A DNA stretch of 64,000 nucleotides from Symbiodinium natans (GCA_905221605.1 CAJNDS010002362.1:62001-126000), one strand, 5' to 3'. Shown: positions 32,170-43,630, numbered from the stretch's first letter. Numbers and translations are program-made. The notes: generated from the sequence alone by a model not told the origin.

Positions 32170-33885
32170 ATGCTGCGAGTGAGGTGCTTGCCCCCAAGTC
32201 TCCCAACGACGTTAAACCTCCATGTTGCGGTTGGTTTGGGTGCTGGCTGCTTCCCGCGCCGATGTCCTGGACTGGGTCTTCAGAAACCTCTTGGGCATTG
32301 GCGCCTTCGTGGCGTTGCTGCTGCTGTAGCTGGCCTGGCGGCCGGCAGATCCTTCGCATCCGAGTCCCGAGCGCGCTCCGTCCTACCTTCGAGCTCCATC
32401 GAAGAGGTCGGCTACATAACGGACCTGGAGGGCGACTTGGACACCTTCAACCGGTATCTGGACAGCCGGCGGGCCGTGCTCCGCAGGGATGCGAAGGGCG
32501 AGCTGCAGCTCCGCTCTCCCAACATGGCCTTTGTCTTCGGGGGTGACCTCTTTGACCGGGGCCCTGGAGACCTGCAGCTCGCGAGGGAGCTGGTCGCCCT
32601 CAAGAAGAGGCATCCGGACCGTGTCTTCCTGATCATGGGGAATCGTGACATCAACAAGATGCGCCTTGCCGCGGAGCTGCAGCCCGAGGAGGTCGCACGG
32701 GGTGCCGACACGGCTTTCAAGGCGTGGTGGGATCCGAAGGCTTCGGAGCTGCCAGACTACCTGGCCAAGAAAGGGTGGCCGGACACCAGGGCCACCAGGC
32801 TAAAGTGGATGCTCCAGTGCACCCTGGGCTCGCCCAACACCTTCCAACATCGAAGTGAGGAGTTGGCGCATCTTCAGGGCAAGGCCATCTCCGACGTCTC
32901 GGACGAGGACGTGGTGGAGAGCTTTTGCAGGTCCGTGCTGCGCAGCGACGGCGAGGTTGTGGCGTACCTCCAAAACGCACAAATCGGTGTGATCATCGGC
33001 GACACCCTCTTCGTCCATGGGGCAGTGGAGAAGCAGGCCCTGGGCTTCGTCCCGAGCGCCGCGCTGCGGTACAAGAGGAACAGTCGAGAGGAGGTGCTTG
33101 GACCGGGTTGTCGACAGAACCTCGCGCTGCGGGAGTGGATCGAGGGGCTGAACGACTTCGCCATGAGCCAGGTGGAGGCTTGGCAGCAGAGTCCTTTTTG
33201 GCAGGTGGACGTTGACAGCCGCACCAGAGGAGGGGAGGCACTGATGGCCTATCAGTCCCGACCAGCTATGGCACTGCACACGGTGGTGGTGACTTGCTAC
33301 GTGGACGGCCACGCCATGCCCGCGCGGAAAGCCATTGACAAGGACAAGTTCGAGGGGTACCAGAAATGTTCGGACCCCTTGAACCCTGAGGTGCTGCAGT
33401 ACCTGCTGGAGGGGGGCGTCCGGCGCGTTGTTGTCGGGCACAAGCCCAGTGGCGCCGCGCCGGCGGTGCTGCGCACCGCCGGGTTGGACCAGTTGGGCTA
33501 CGAGGTCCTGTCCGCGGATACCAACTACGCCAGCTCCAAAACTCCCTGCTTAAGAGGTGGCTCCTGGTGTGAGGTACGCATCTCACTGATGTCAGGCGGC
33601 AGTCGGAGTAGGTTGCACGGAGTATTGCCGGATGGCTTGGGCAAGTATGACTTTTGTTTGCCCGTACTAGGTGCCCCCCTAAGCATGGAAGACAAGGGAG
33701 ACCGTCTGGTGGGGCACGAGACGAGTGAGGGCTGGTGGGTTCGCGTCAAGCTGGAGTCGCCCAACTCAGAGCGGTACCTTCTGTCAAAGGGTAGGGGCCG
33801 ATTAGCCGCTTATGACACAAAGGAAGCTGGCAAGTTCGATGTGCACCAGGAGCCTCCATCCATCATTCATCCACGCAGCACCTAG
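32170..33885 (+). CDS. Calcineurin-like metallophosphoesterase, organelle-targeted?
   Basis: An intact 571-residue single-exon protein. Metallophosphoesterase motifs run in order: YITDLEGD at 82-89 (first metal motif as D-x-E rather than D-x-H), FGGDLFDRG at 123-131, MGNRDINKMRL at 156-166 (GNRD in place of GNHD), LFVHG around H283, and VVGHKPSG around H424, with SADTNY at 448-453. These residues normally bind the two metal ions that hydrolyse phosphate esters. The first ~75 residues are Arg- and Ala-rich with hydrophobic stretches (GVAAAVAGLAAG) and no acidic residues, like an organelle presequence. ATG 32170 keeps that presequence. The substrate cannot be read from sequence. D-x-E and GNRD forms are, as I recall, common in protist members. 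Confidence 0.88.
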   Translation: MLRVRCLPPSLPTTLNLHVAVGLGAGCFPRRCPGLGLQKPLGHWRLRGVAAAVAGLAAGRSFASESRARSVLPSSSIEEVGYITDLEGDLDTFNRYLDSRRAVLRRDAKGELQLRSPNMAFVFGGDLFDRGPGDLQLARELVALKKRHPDRVFLIMGNRDINKMRLAAELQPEEVARGADTAFKAWWDPKASELPDYLAKKGWPDTRATRLKWMLQCTLGSPNTFQHRSEELAHLQGKAISDVSDEDVVESFCRSVLRSDGEVVAYLQNAQIGVIIGDTLFVHGAVEKQALGFVPSAALRYKRNSREEVLGPGCRQNLALREWIEGLNDFAMSQVEAWQQSPFWQVDVDSRTRGGEALMAYQSRPAMALHTVVVTCYVDGHAMPARKAIDKDKFEGYQKCSDPLNPEVLQYLLEGGVRRVVVGHKPSGAAPAVLRTAGLDQLGYEVLSADTNYASSKTPCLRGGSWCEVRISLMSGGSRSRLHGVLPDGLGKYDFCLPVLGAPLSMEDKGDRLVGHETSEGWWVRVKLESPNSERYLLSKGRGRLAAYDTKEAGKFDVHQEPPSIIHPRST

Positions 33886-34035
33886 CGATAGCTGCACTTG
33901 TTGTGGCCCTATGTGTCCTTGCAACAACAAAGTAGTGTTGCACGTGACAAGCCGCGGCGCCGCCTGCAAACACATCACTGGGCCATGCGGACCACCAAAA
34001 AGGACATGCATGGGCCGAGGCAAACTCTCCGGAGG
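33886..34035. other. 3' flank of metallophosphoesterase
   Basis: Nothing recognised between the stop codon and the MITE-like element. Confidence 0.4.
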
Positions 34036-34183
34036 TTACTACTTGGAGGCTCATGGTACTTATGAACCAACTATCAACTGTACTTATAACCCACTTATAA
34101 GCCCCTTAAGTGCCCTAATAGGGTTACTACAGCTATAAGTACAGTTACAGTTGGCTCATAGGTACCATGAACCTCCAAGTAGC
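34036..34183. mobile_element. MITE-like element, copy 2
   Basis: Ends TACTACTTGGAGGCTCATGG and CCATGAACCTCCAAGTAGC are inverted repeats, extended inward by GTACTTATGAACCAACT-like arms. Same family as 29611-29734. Confidence 0.7.
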
Positions 34184-35019
34184 CAACTCAGATCCCACTG
34201 GCCATGAGGCCCAGATGCTCTGGAGCCTGCCCCACCAGGCCGCCTCGGGGTAGGGGTTGGGCTGGTTCTGGCGGTTTGAGCCAAGATGAAAGTGCTCTTT
34301 CGGGTACGCGAAGCTCGAAGTCCCCAAACCTGAGGGCCCATGCTTGATGTAGAAAATTCCCCTGCCCCCTCTCCCTCCCCCTCCTTGCATTGGGGGGGTG
34401 GGACTGGAGGCCCGATGGTGCGCCGCATCACCTCCAGCGCGGAGGCTCGGGCACGTTGCTCTCGAGCAGCTTGTTTCGCGCACATTCCCGCGTGAGCTTC
34501 AGAGATCATCTGCGAAGCCTTGGCGCAAGGATGATGTGCACACACATCCAGAGCCCTCGAAACCTCAACGCGTTTTGGAATGGGCAGTCGGGAGTGTGAG
34601 AAGAGAAGCCGGTTGAGGTGGCATTGGGTTGTGCATGGGCGCCTAAACCCCAAACCCGAACCACCAAGCAAGAATCCCTCAAACAACACCTAAGCCCTAA
34701 ACCCGAAGCCCTGTTGGACTTGTCCGAGTGCGAGCGAACTGTGAGTGAAACAGCACCCTTAAACAACTTAAACCCCTAAACCCTGTGTGAAAAAGCACCC
34801 TTACACACAACTCAAAGGCTTCAAATGTGTCCTCCTGACCAGGGCAGCAGCTCGGTAAGCTCTGTGAGCTCGGACGACAGCCTGGCGAAGGCTGGAAGAC
34901 AATAATCTAAGCAGTTACAACTTATGACAATATGAAAGATACAAACATGCAACAATACACAAAACATAATGAAAATACGAATACTAATAATACCTCCACC
35001 CCCCATCGTTTTCCATCAC
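34184..35019. other. No supported gene
   Basis: Frames on both strands lack motifs. Degenerate CCCTAAA pieces near 34645-34790; an AT-rich segment at 34900-34990. Confidence 0.35.
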
Positions 35020-35276
35020 CCTAGGGTTTAGGGTTTAGGGTTTAGGGTTTAGGGTTTAGGGTTTAGGGTTTAGGGGTTAGGGGTTTAGGGTTTAGGGTTT
35101 AGGGTTTAGGGTTTAGGGTTTAGGGTTTAGGGTTTAGGGTTTAGGGGTTAGGGGTTAGGGGTTTAGGGTTTAGGGTTTAGGGTTTAGGGTTTAGGGGTTT
35201 AGGGTTTAGGGTTTAGGGTTTAGGGCTTAGGGCTTAGGGTTTAGGGTTTAGGGTTTAGGGTTTAGGGTTTAGGGAG
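35020..35276 (+). repeat. Telomere-like array (TTTAGGG sense)
   Basis: About 36 TTTAGGG units with GGGGTTAG and GGGCTTAG variants; the longest G-rich-sense array in the window. It ends near a G homopolymer (35292-35300). Confidence 0.95.
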
Positions 35277-35336
35277 GTGCTGCCAAACGATGGGGGGGGG
35301 GTGACGTAATAATAGCAACGTACATGTTAAACTCCA

Positions 35337-35372
35337 GCATATATATATATATATACATACATACATACCAAT
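35337..35372. repeat. TA/TACA microsatellite
   Basis: TATATA followed by ACATACATAC units. Confidence 0.85.
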
Positions 35373-36360
35373 ATATTACTTTCAGGGCTCAGGGGATCTC
35401 AGTTGCAAGCGGTCCAGGCGGAGTCCGGAGGCAAACAAGAAGTGGTCCGCGTTTCGGGGCACAAGGGTAGCGGAGGTTCATTTCCAGTGGGGGGTGCGGC
35501 TCAGGGTTCGCGACATCCAGTGCGAAATGATTGGACAAGACTATTGGGGTCAGAGTACGACGGCCTGGCGTGGATAGGGGGCGGCAGGTGTAGAGAGATT
35601 AGGTACCAAGGAGTGTAGAATCTTAGTGGTGCAGGGTTGCAGGGAGCCCGCAAGCCCCAAAAATTGAACCCCAACCCTAGGCGAAGGCAGTCCCACGGCG
35701 AGAGAGCAGCGAGGTGCGCCCACGGATGGGACATCCCACTCATTCATAGCGTTGAGAGGTGTTTGTGCATGCCCCTTTCTTTCGCCAAGGACTCCAGCAG
35801 CACAAGCAGCAGTGAAAACATAGAGCGCGCCTGATCAATCCTTCCATGTGTTTTCGGGGTGCGTTGCACATGATTGAGGTTTCAGACAATCGATGTGAGG
35901 TTTCAGACAATCGATGTGCCGACGCAAAAGCAAGAGCGCTGTTAGTCTGAGGTTCCGCCCGACCCTGTTTCCTGTTTGTCACACTTAAGTCCGATATCTT
36001 GCGGGTGTTTTGAAAGCCAGTGATGTCATGCCGGGCGAATGTCCATGCTGCCAGTCTGGCCTTAGTTTGAAATTAGCACGGAAGGAGGCGCTGTTCAAGT
36101 TCGGATGCTTTGATGGCCTGCGTGGATGTGCCCATGAAACCCATGCACAGCTAACTTCTCACACAAGCAGCTGAGGAGACGTAGCAGATAGCAGCTGTAG
36201 AAAGCCAGCAGCCAAAGGCAGCCCTGCAACCCCCAAACACGTGAACACCCCTTGTTTCGTGGGCTGCCTTGGCGGATCCAGCCATGGACGAACTGCTCCC
36301 CAGCTCTTTTGGAGTCTTTCTGGGGAGTGTTTCGGTTCCAGGAATGACACCTGAGATCGG
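35373..36360. other. No supported gene; 23-bp tandem duplication
   Basis: GAGGTTTCAGACAATCGATGT is present twice in tandem at about 35876-35919. Otherwise nothing recognised. Confidence 0.45.
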
Positions 36361-36598
36361 CCGAACCCTAAACCCTAAACCCTAAACCCTAAACCCTAAA
36401 CCCTAAACCCTAAACCCTAAACCCTAAACCCTAAACCCTAAACCCTAAACCCTAAACCCTAAACCCTAAACCCTAAACCCTAAACCCTAAACCCTAAACC
36501 GAAAACCCTAAACCCTAAACCCTAAACCCTAAACCCTAAACCCTAAACCCTAAACCCTAAACCCTAAACCCTAAACCCTAAACCCTAAACCCTAAACT
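36361..36598 (-). repeat. Telomere-like array (CCCTAAA sense)
   Basis: About 33 almost perfect CCCTAAA units with one CCGAAAA variant near 36500. Confidence 0.97.
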
Positions 36599-36777
36599 TC
36601 ACTGAGGCTTTCGCAGCTTCAGCACAAGATCAACCGGACTCACCCAATCTGTGTTCCGTCCGTGGGTGATAAGGCCGGAGCAGGGACCACTTCCCAAAGC
36701 CGCCCATTGGGGGTTTCGGATATTAGGAGTACCCATTGGGGTCCTTATTACAGGGGAATCCTACAAACCCTAAACCC

Positions 36778-36866
36778 CAAATCCTTGGCCCTAAACCCTA
36801 AACCCTAAACCCGAAACCCTAAACCCTAAACCCTAAACCCTAAACCCTAAACCCTAAACCCTACAA
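36778..36866 (-). repeat. Telomere-like array (CCCTAAA sense)
   Basis: Twelve or so units, 180 bases from the previous array. Confidence 0.92.
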
Positions 36867-36899
36867 TTTGGGGAATTTTGGGGGTTCCTGGACTATCGT

Positions 36900-37012
36900 A
36901 AATCCCCACATGGAGCCGCACGGCTGGAGGAGACCGGCAGTCGTCTCTGTCATTGGTCCCCGTTGGCGGATGCACTGCCGCTCGGTCCCAGAGTCGGCTC
37001 CGGTGATGCATG
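36900..37012 (+). CDS. Possible exon, unknown gene
   Basis: Frame reads VNPHMEPHGWRRPAVVSVIG then a short tail before a G-rich telomere tract. The WRRPAVVSV string faintly recalls the N-terminal domain of TRPM-type channels, but no more can be supported. Confidence 0.2.
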
Positions 37013-37013
37013 T

Positions 37014-37102
37014 TGGGTTTGGGGTTAGGGTTCAGGGTTCAGGGTTTAGGGTTCAGGGTTTAGGGTTTAGGGTTTAGGGTTCAGGGTTTAGGGTTTAGGG
37101 GT
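37014..37102 (+). repeat. Telomere-like array (TTTAGGG sense)
   Basis: G-rich units including GGGTTCA variants; opposite in orientation to the array ending at 36866. Confidence 0.9.
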
Positions 37103-38561
37103 AAATGCAAGTAGAGTTATAAGGACCCTAACCCAAGGTTCAGCTGGAGCTAAGCGAGCGCAATGGAGCAGTTGTATCGCAAGGGTTCAGGGGGGTTGGT
37201 ACGGTATGGCAGCATGGCGCACGGCTTAGACACCTGCGGTACGGTGGCCTCAAAGCAAGCCAGCCTCAACCAACACGTCGATTCCTATTCCAGCGAGCGC
37301 GAGGCGAGGTGAAAGAACCTTATTCATGCACCGAAAACCCAAGGGAATGATCGGTTCGCTCACAGAATTCTTTTTAAATAAGAGCCGTATTGTAAGGATT
37401 GAATGGTACGTTAAACTCCCGTCAAGTAACCTCTGTCCATTTAACTATGTGCTCTCTCTCTCTCTCTCTCTCTTCTACGCCAGGATTTATTGCTCTGTTC
37501 CCTGGCTTTTAGTTGTACAAATTATATGGATGGTGTGCCAGCTAATGGGGTCGCATGTGAAGGTTCTGCGTTTGAGTTCGGGCTCCCATTAATTTATCAT
37601 AAATGTAACAGAGAATGCGGATGCGCGGTATTCAAATTCAAGGAGCATGCTCCGCGCGCGCATGATTTTATCGCGTTCTTTTCGTTTCTCTCACTATATT
37701 GCGGTGAGTGCGTACAACAAGTGAGGCAAAAGATTGGGAACACTAGTTGAAATATAGTAGCATGTAGGATTAAGATTCTGCCAAAGGCCCCAATATATCA
37801 AGGAAAAATACGAGCCTTTGAGCGAATAAACGAGAACCAAGATAAAGCACCAATGGTAAGAAAGACACGATTGCAAAGAACAAGGGTGAACAAGACCCGC
37901 AAACTCTCCTCGTACTGATTGTCTTTGCACACGGACTTGTCCGAAAGATAAGAATGAATACTCAAGGTGCCATATTTTTACAGCACTGTTCATGAGATGG
38001 CCGCGAGCTCGATTATCGCATTCTTATGAACGCTGGGCTCACGGTGTTACTCTATCTCTTGCCCCTGAACAACGATATTTGTGGGGTATTTTTTTTGGGC
38101 ACTTCTTTGAATGGCACTTGCTGGTGGTATTTGGGTTTTTGGATAAGGTCTTCTTTTCACGTCCAGGTGAATGCAGTTGAGTCTTGTCTACTCTACAGAC
38201 TTTTTCTTTGTAATACAACCGCACCAAGACATGAGCGTGTGTGGACTCCAAGGGGCAGCAATGATCCCAAATCTGGTGGCGAGTGGTGGGCAGTTCTTGA
38301 CAGACTAGCGGCTGAGGAGCTTCTTGTGCATGATGCGTACAAGAAACAACAGACACTCCGCCCTGTGAGCATTTAGACTAGAGCACAGGACCAGAAGCTC
38401 CCATCCCAAAGAGTGCTTCATGAGCCCGTAAATGCATCCCCTTACAATCCGGACCCCACGAAGGCCCCGATATCGTAAACCCCAATCTCTTGCTACTGAC
38501 AGCGATGTTGCACCATTCATGCCTGCCCTCCTGTGCGATTAATCCCCGGTCCCCTGGGAGG
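37103..38561. other. No supported gene
   Basis: A TC microsatellite at 37449-37472. The plus-strand frame 38026-38376 ends in a charged, coding-like tail but no family is recognised. This may include the 5' region of the ADP-ribosylglycohydrolase gene. Confidence 0.35.
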
Positions 38562-41500
38562 ATCCTGGTTGCGGTGCTGCGATTGGCTGTCTAGTGGGCC
38601 TCGCGCTGGGTGATGCCTGTGGCGCGCCGTGCGCCGCCGAGAAGAGGGACCTTCGGGGATCTTTGTGGGGAAAATGGCTGCGTTTGGGGCCTGCTTTGGT
38701 GGAGTTCGTTCCGGTCTTGGTTCCAGTTCAAGGACTGCATTCAGTGTCGCGAGTAGGGAATCGGTTCGGGGGTCTCACAGGATCTCCGTGTCAGAAGGAA
38801 CGGAAGGAAAAAGAGACGCCGAGCCCTGCTAGATGGGGCGTTCCGATTATCGGGGTACCCTCCTCTAGGTCCTTTCTAAATGGGATTCTACCTTAGTTGG
38901 GGGTACCCCTGTTCTAGGAAACCCCCCTGATGATGGTCCCGAGGACTGTGGGTGCTCAGGGAAGCTCAGAGTCGACTTTCCGAGGTTTCGCTCAACGCCT
39001 GGTAATAATAATAATTCTACTACAATAATAATGGTAGGAAGAATAATAATAGTAATAATAATGATAATAGTAACTAAGGGGCTTCTAACCGAAAACCCCA
39101 ACACTCAGTTGCGCGGATACCAGAGCCTAAACCCTACCCAGATCTAGGGTTGAAGGAAGCCCTATCCAAATCCAAACCCTAAACCCTAAAACCAGACATT
39201 TCCCTACAGAGTGTCCGAGAGGTCAGCTAAACGGCTGGCAAAAAGCACCCAAATCCCAAAACCCCCAAAGCCCTCAACCCTAAACCCTAAACCCTTCATC
39301 CAGGTCGGTGTTGCAGAAGGCTCTAGGGGCCACGCGAAAACAGGGGACCCCTAATTTTGACTCCCAAATACTAGGCCCCTTTCATAAGGACCCCAGAAAG
39401 GGTTTAGGGTTTATGTTTTAGGGTTTAGGGTTTAGGGTTTAGGGTTTAGGGTTTAGGGGGTACCCCCTAATATCGTAAACCCCAAAAATCCCCCCCGAAG
39501 TCTCCCCCAAGGTTAGAGTTCTGCGCCGTGGACTCGCGGCTTCCCGCCCCCGTGGCAGCGCAAGAGGGGGGCTAGCCAAGTTTGGGGGTTTAGGGTTTAG
39601 GGTTTAGGGTTTGGGGTTTGGGGTTTGGGGTTTAGGTTTTAGGGTTTAGGGTGCTTGAGGATTCGAAGAGGCCTGGATGCAAAAGGGTGCTTGAGGGCAG
39701 CTGTGCAGACCTGGTTGTAAAAGGGTGCTTGAGGAATTTGGAGGGGTGGGGGGTTGAGGTTTCGGGGGCTCAGGGTTAGGGTCGAGGATGGCGTGGGGGC
39801 GGGGTTTGTCCCGACGGTCGCTGCAAGATGCAAAAGGGACGGTGGCATGTCAGTTGAGCCGCCCAGAATGTTGGGATGTTCTCCCTTATGCTAACAGTCC
39901 TGAATAGGGATTATAGTGGCGGGGGTACTTTCATCCCTATGAAGGACTGTTGGTGTAAGGGGAACATCCCAGACCAGAGCAAAGCGAGAGAAGCGCCAGC
40001 ATCCACTGAGGATTTGCCTGACGGGGACTTCTCGGACCCGAGAAGGCCATGCCTTCTGGCCCAGCTGGATGAAGGCGGCCAGTTGAGCTACAAGCACGCG
40101 AGGAACAAATTCGACTTGAAGCTAGGCCCGGGGCCCAGACATGGGGGTGCAGATGTGGGGAATCCATAGCGGTGGCTGATAGCTTCAATCCTCCACGGAT
40201 GGGAGACCCTGAACCCTAAACCCTTAACCCTAAACCCTAAACCCTAAACCCTAAACCCTAAACCCTGAGTTCTTCGGCGCGCGCTGCCCTTGCATGCTGT
40301 GCTTCACGCTACAGCTGTCAGATCGCTAGGGTTTAACAGCGGCTCCAGCACAGCTGGTAAGGCTTAGTTTAGTTTAGTTTGGTCACCGGCGGCATTCACA
40401 CATCTTTAAGAAATATTCAACATACCGCATACCCCTTAAAAGAAATGATGGGGTAATGGTAAAATCCTCCCTTAGACTTCTTCTATTATCCTTTCATATA
40501 GGTTAAGGGGTATGGGTTTGGGGTAGGTGAACGCTTCTTGGAACATCTCTGCGACTATCAAGGGCTCCCGTGCAAATGTCATGCGTGCCCATGACACGCT
40601 CTACTGCAAGTGCCGAGGCCAATGGACAGACGATGCCAGCATGGCATTGTGCCCGCCTCTTAGCAAGTAGGACGCGCCCCCGGTTTTGTTCGACATGTAC
40701 GTCAGTCAATGAATGCGAGGCCTAGCCGATTCCCTACTAGTGCGTGGGAGATACGATGGGGGCGACGTGCGAGTGAGATGGCATATGTGGTGGCCAGGGC
40801 CCTAGTTGCCTTGATTTCTTTCAGAAGCCTCAGAGAGATGCTGCGGAGCGTTTTGGGATTGGATCTCCGCATCCACACAAGGTTTCACGGATATTGCAAT
40901 GCCTTCCGCTACGATCCCGAACGTCGGAAGGGCCGTGGTTCGGTTGGGTTGGGAGGCAACGTCGCCAAGTCGCTGCAGGAGATTGAGCGAAACTTGGCTG
41001 CCACTTTGAAGTCTTCATATTTGTTTTTTTTTGGGGTCTGGGTTGAAAAGGGTTGAGGGAAGAATGTTCAAAGGGGTTTAGGGTTTTCAGGGTGAATGTG
41101 CAGGTGTTTTCATAACACCCAAAACAAACAGCACCATGGAAAGAGCAAGCCGAGAACCCTGAGCGTCTGATTTCTGGGGAAAGAAGACCCAGAGAGGCCC
41201 TGTGAAAGGACCCGGGAGCATGAAGGATCCCCGGAGAGGCCGGGAATATGCCCCGGTTAGGGCTTTGGGATGTGGAGAAAGCAGGATGCGGGCTACTACC
41301 TTTCAAGGTGAATGCCGGGCAGCTTTCCCAGCAGAGGCAGAAAAGTAGGATGCAGAGCCGCCCCAAGGCAGCAGTCGTAGTAGCACGGAAGAAGGTGCTA
41401 CTGTCAGCACGTTCGTTTAAAATGTTTCTGGCTCTACTTTCAGAGAGTAGGTTCATCTCACAGGTGTGACGCAAGGAAGTGCGGAAACTCTGGGAGGGTT

Positions 41501-41669
41501 CTCCCACGCATAGCATGGCCTGGTCCTGAGCGCAAAAGTGTGCAATGCCTTCTGAGGTGCCGTGCACCTTGCTCAGTCTGCTGGCCGCTTGCCGAAGAAT
41601 GCCAGCCATGCAAGCGTTGTGCCACCAGTGTACCAGTCGGCTTCGAATGACTCCGGCAATGGCAGCTCG
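38562..41669 (+). CDS. ADP-ribosylglycohydrolase (DraG/ARH family), partial, multi-exon
   Basis: Four plus-strand exons fit this family. 38562-38657 reads GAAIGCLVGLALGDACGAP, the classic N-terminal GLALGDALGAP motif, before a GA donor. 40618-40648 reads GQWTDDASMAL, the Mg-binding WTDD(T/A)-MAL motif, before GTGCCC. 40825-41010 continues SLREMLRSVLG...GYCNAFRYD then SVGLGGNVAKSL, resembling the S-VGLGGNI-KSL block. About 41637-41669 reads SNDSGNGSS, the start of the S-GNGSLMR motif. Phases agree for the first two junctions. The family removes ADP-ribose from modified proteins or nucleotides. The downstream MRLAP segment and C-terminus were not found before 42 kb, so the gene may be truncated or its last exons missed. 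Introns hold many telomere-like tracts. Confidence 0.75.
39003..39074. repeat. AAT trinucleotide microsatellite
   Basis: AATAATAAT tract with minor changes, inside the large first intron of the proposed ADP-ribosylglycohydrolase gene. Confidence 0.85.
39403..39652 (+). repeat. Two telomere-like tracts (TTTAGGG sense)
   Basis: G-rich tracts at about 39403-39462 and 39587-39652, the second with GGGTTTG variants. Both are in the ADP-ribosylglycohydrolase intron. Confidence 0.85.
40208..40268 (-). repeat. Telomere-like array (CCCTAAA sense)
   Basis: Eight or so units in the same intron, 350 bases before the WTDD exon. Confidence 0.9.
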
Positions 41670-42001
41670 GTTGCTATAGTTGCAGTTTTCGGAAACCCCT
41701 CATGTCCTTTTGGTGGCACGTCTGCAGGTCCTTCACATGGGCTCATGGGCCACTGATTTCCTCTTGCATGTCGGATAAGGCGCGCACCCAATGTCCCGCA
41801 GCCGCTTTGGCTCTCCCCGCTTAGGGCGGTCTCGCTGGCAGCATGGGGAATGTTATGGGATGGCCCCATCTCGATAGATTGCAAGTTGGGAAGTCCCCGG
41901 TAGTTTTCGAAAGAAGCTGTCGCCGTGCTGCGGACGCCGCCCTGCCAGTTCCTTTTTTTTACTGCTGCCTTTGCACCCAGAATTAGCAAAACCTCATCTT
42001 C

Positions 42002-42099
42002 ATGAGCTCGACAACGAGTGCTTTCGCCGCCTTCCTGGAGCAGCAGCTGCGGTTGCTGCACCAGCAGATCGTGGAGAAGCATGAGGACCCCGGGCACCT
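42002..42099 (+). CDS. Possible first exon of an intron-rich gene
   Basis: ATG 42002 opens a frame MSSTTSAFAAFLEQQLRLL followed by HQQIVEKHED, probably a short coiled coil, ending before a GTGAAA donor at 42100. Twenty bases upstream is a pyrimidine-rich stretch ending CACCCAG, suitable for spliced-leader trans-splicing. The coding style resembles N-termini I recall from dinoflagellate channel proteins, so this may start the channel gene at 56-62.5 kb, though linking exons were not established. Confidence 0.4.
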
Positions 42100-42474
42100 G
42101 TGAAACTTGAACCCTCATGCAGTTTGTTGCAACTGGGACCCTTTGCTGCCACACCCGAACCCTAAGACCAGAAGACCCCCAAAACCCTAAGACCCTAAAA
42201 CCCCCCGAAACCTCTAACACCCTAATCCCTGAGCCCGAAAACATCCTAAATACCCCAAGACATCCTAAAACCCCAAAAGATCCCAAACCCCCAAAACATC
42301 CGGAAACTTGAAACAAGAATGCTGAAACCTCAAAACCCCAAAGCCCTTCGACAGGAGATTGTCAACGGTATCCTGGAGCCCTTGGCAGCATTTGTGGTGA
42401 AGGGGTGATGCCTTCTTGATCGCAACGAAAGCATACACAAGGGCTTCCAAAGGATAGATAGGATCGAAGTTATG

Positions 42475-42960
42475 AGAGTTTGAAAGCCTTTCGAGCTCGA
42501 ATGCTTGAGAGATTGCGCAGGGCAAAAGGTCGAAAGCTTGACAAATCGAACATGTCGAGTTCGGAGGTTGAGACTACGCGAATGTGAGTAGCTTTCAAAC
42601 TCCAAACTTTCAGAGCTCATACCTTCAATGGTTCAAAGCTTCGAGGTCGAAGCACTTCTTCCCCCACCCAATCTCCAAACATTGGCGCATCCCGGGTTGA
42701 AAAAACAACCCGCAAGTTGAAAGTTTTGGGTTTGGAGAAGCATTTCGAACTCGAAAGTGTGATCCGCAGTCCAGCTTGAAGAGTTCTATAGTTTGAAAGT
42801 TTCGCGGGGTCCATGTCGCGAGTTCGAAAGTTTGAAAGAATTGGAGTGTAGAGTTCGATGTTCGCAGCCCGCTCGGGCTCTGAGTTTGAGAGGAAGGTTA
42901 GTTCGACGCTTGTTCGCGAGTTTCAGGGTTAGAAACAGGACGAGTTTATAAGCTTGATCA
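42475..42960. repeat. Degenerate TTCGAAAG-rich repeat region
   Basis: Recurrent GAGTTCGAAAGTTTGAAAG-like words spaced irregularly across about 480 bases, with no intact gene. Confidence 0.45.
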
Positions 42961-43059
42961 CGCCGAGATTTCTGCGAATTAATTACCAGTAGTGTGAGAG
43001 TCGAAAAACCCTAAATCCTAAATCCTAAGCCGCTGTGGGTTTTAGACTCCCAGAGCCTC

Positions 43060-43084
43060 CCTTCCCCCCCCCCCCCCCCCCCCC
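43060..43084. repeat. Poly-C tract
   Basis: About 25 consecutive C bases near 43064-43084. Confidence 0.9.
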
Positions 43085-43369
43085 AAGAGTCCCCCCCAAG
43101 AGTTGCTTTCGGTGCCCCTGAGCCCACAAGCCCAGGAGGATGTTCCCCTGCGCTCTGGACTCCTAGGGCGGCTGCAGGGAACTCGTGCACCTCGAAGTGT
43201 TTAAGGGAATCGAGGATTTGGGACAGCTGATCCTCTGTTGGTTCTTTTTTTTTTTCTGAGGGCGGTTCAGGGGGGATGCGGATCAAAAAAAGATTATTTA
43301 GGATCAAGAAAAATTTATTTAGGATCAAAAAATTATTTGGGATCAAGAAATAATTTATTCTGTTCTTCC

Positions 43370-43630
43370 GACGGAGAGAGGGAAGGGGAGGGAGGGAGGG
43401 AGAAAAGGAGGGAGGGAGGGAAGGAAGGGCGGGAGGGCGGAAGGACGGAAGGAAGGAAGGAAGGCAGGAAAGAAGGAATGAAGGAAGGAAGCAAGCAAGC
43501 AAGGAAGCAAGGAAACAAGGAAGCAAGGAAGCAAGGAAGCAAGGAAGCAAGGAAGCAAGGAAGCAAGGAAGCAAGGAAGCCAGGAAGCAAGGAAGCAAGG
43601 AAGCAAGGAAGGAAGGAAGGAAGGAAGGGA
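43370..43630. repeat. Purine-rich repeat (GGGA, GGAA, AAGCAAGG)
   Basis: GGGA/GGAA units to about 43490, then roughly fifteen octamers AAGCAAGG/AAGGAAGC, then GGAA again. Its translations are artefactual Lys/Gln or Leu/Ser/Phe chains. Confidence 0.9.

Noticed and set aside
40830-41609. 259-residue minus-strand frame
   Set aside because: It is antisense to the ADP-ribosylglycohydrolase exon carrying the SVGLGGN motif and has no motif itself.
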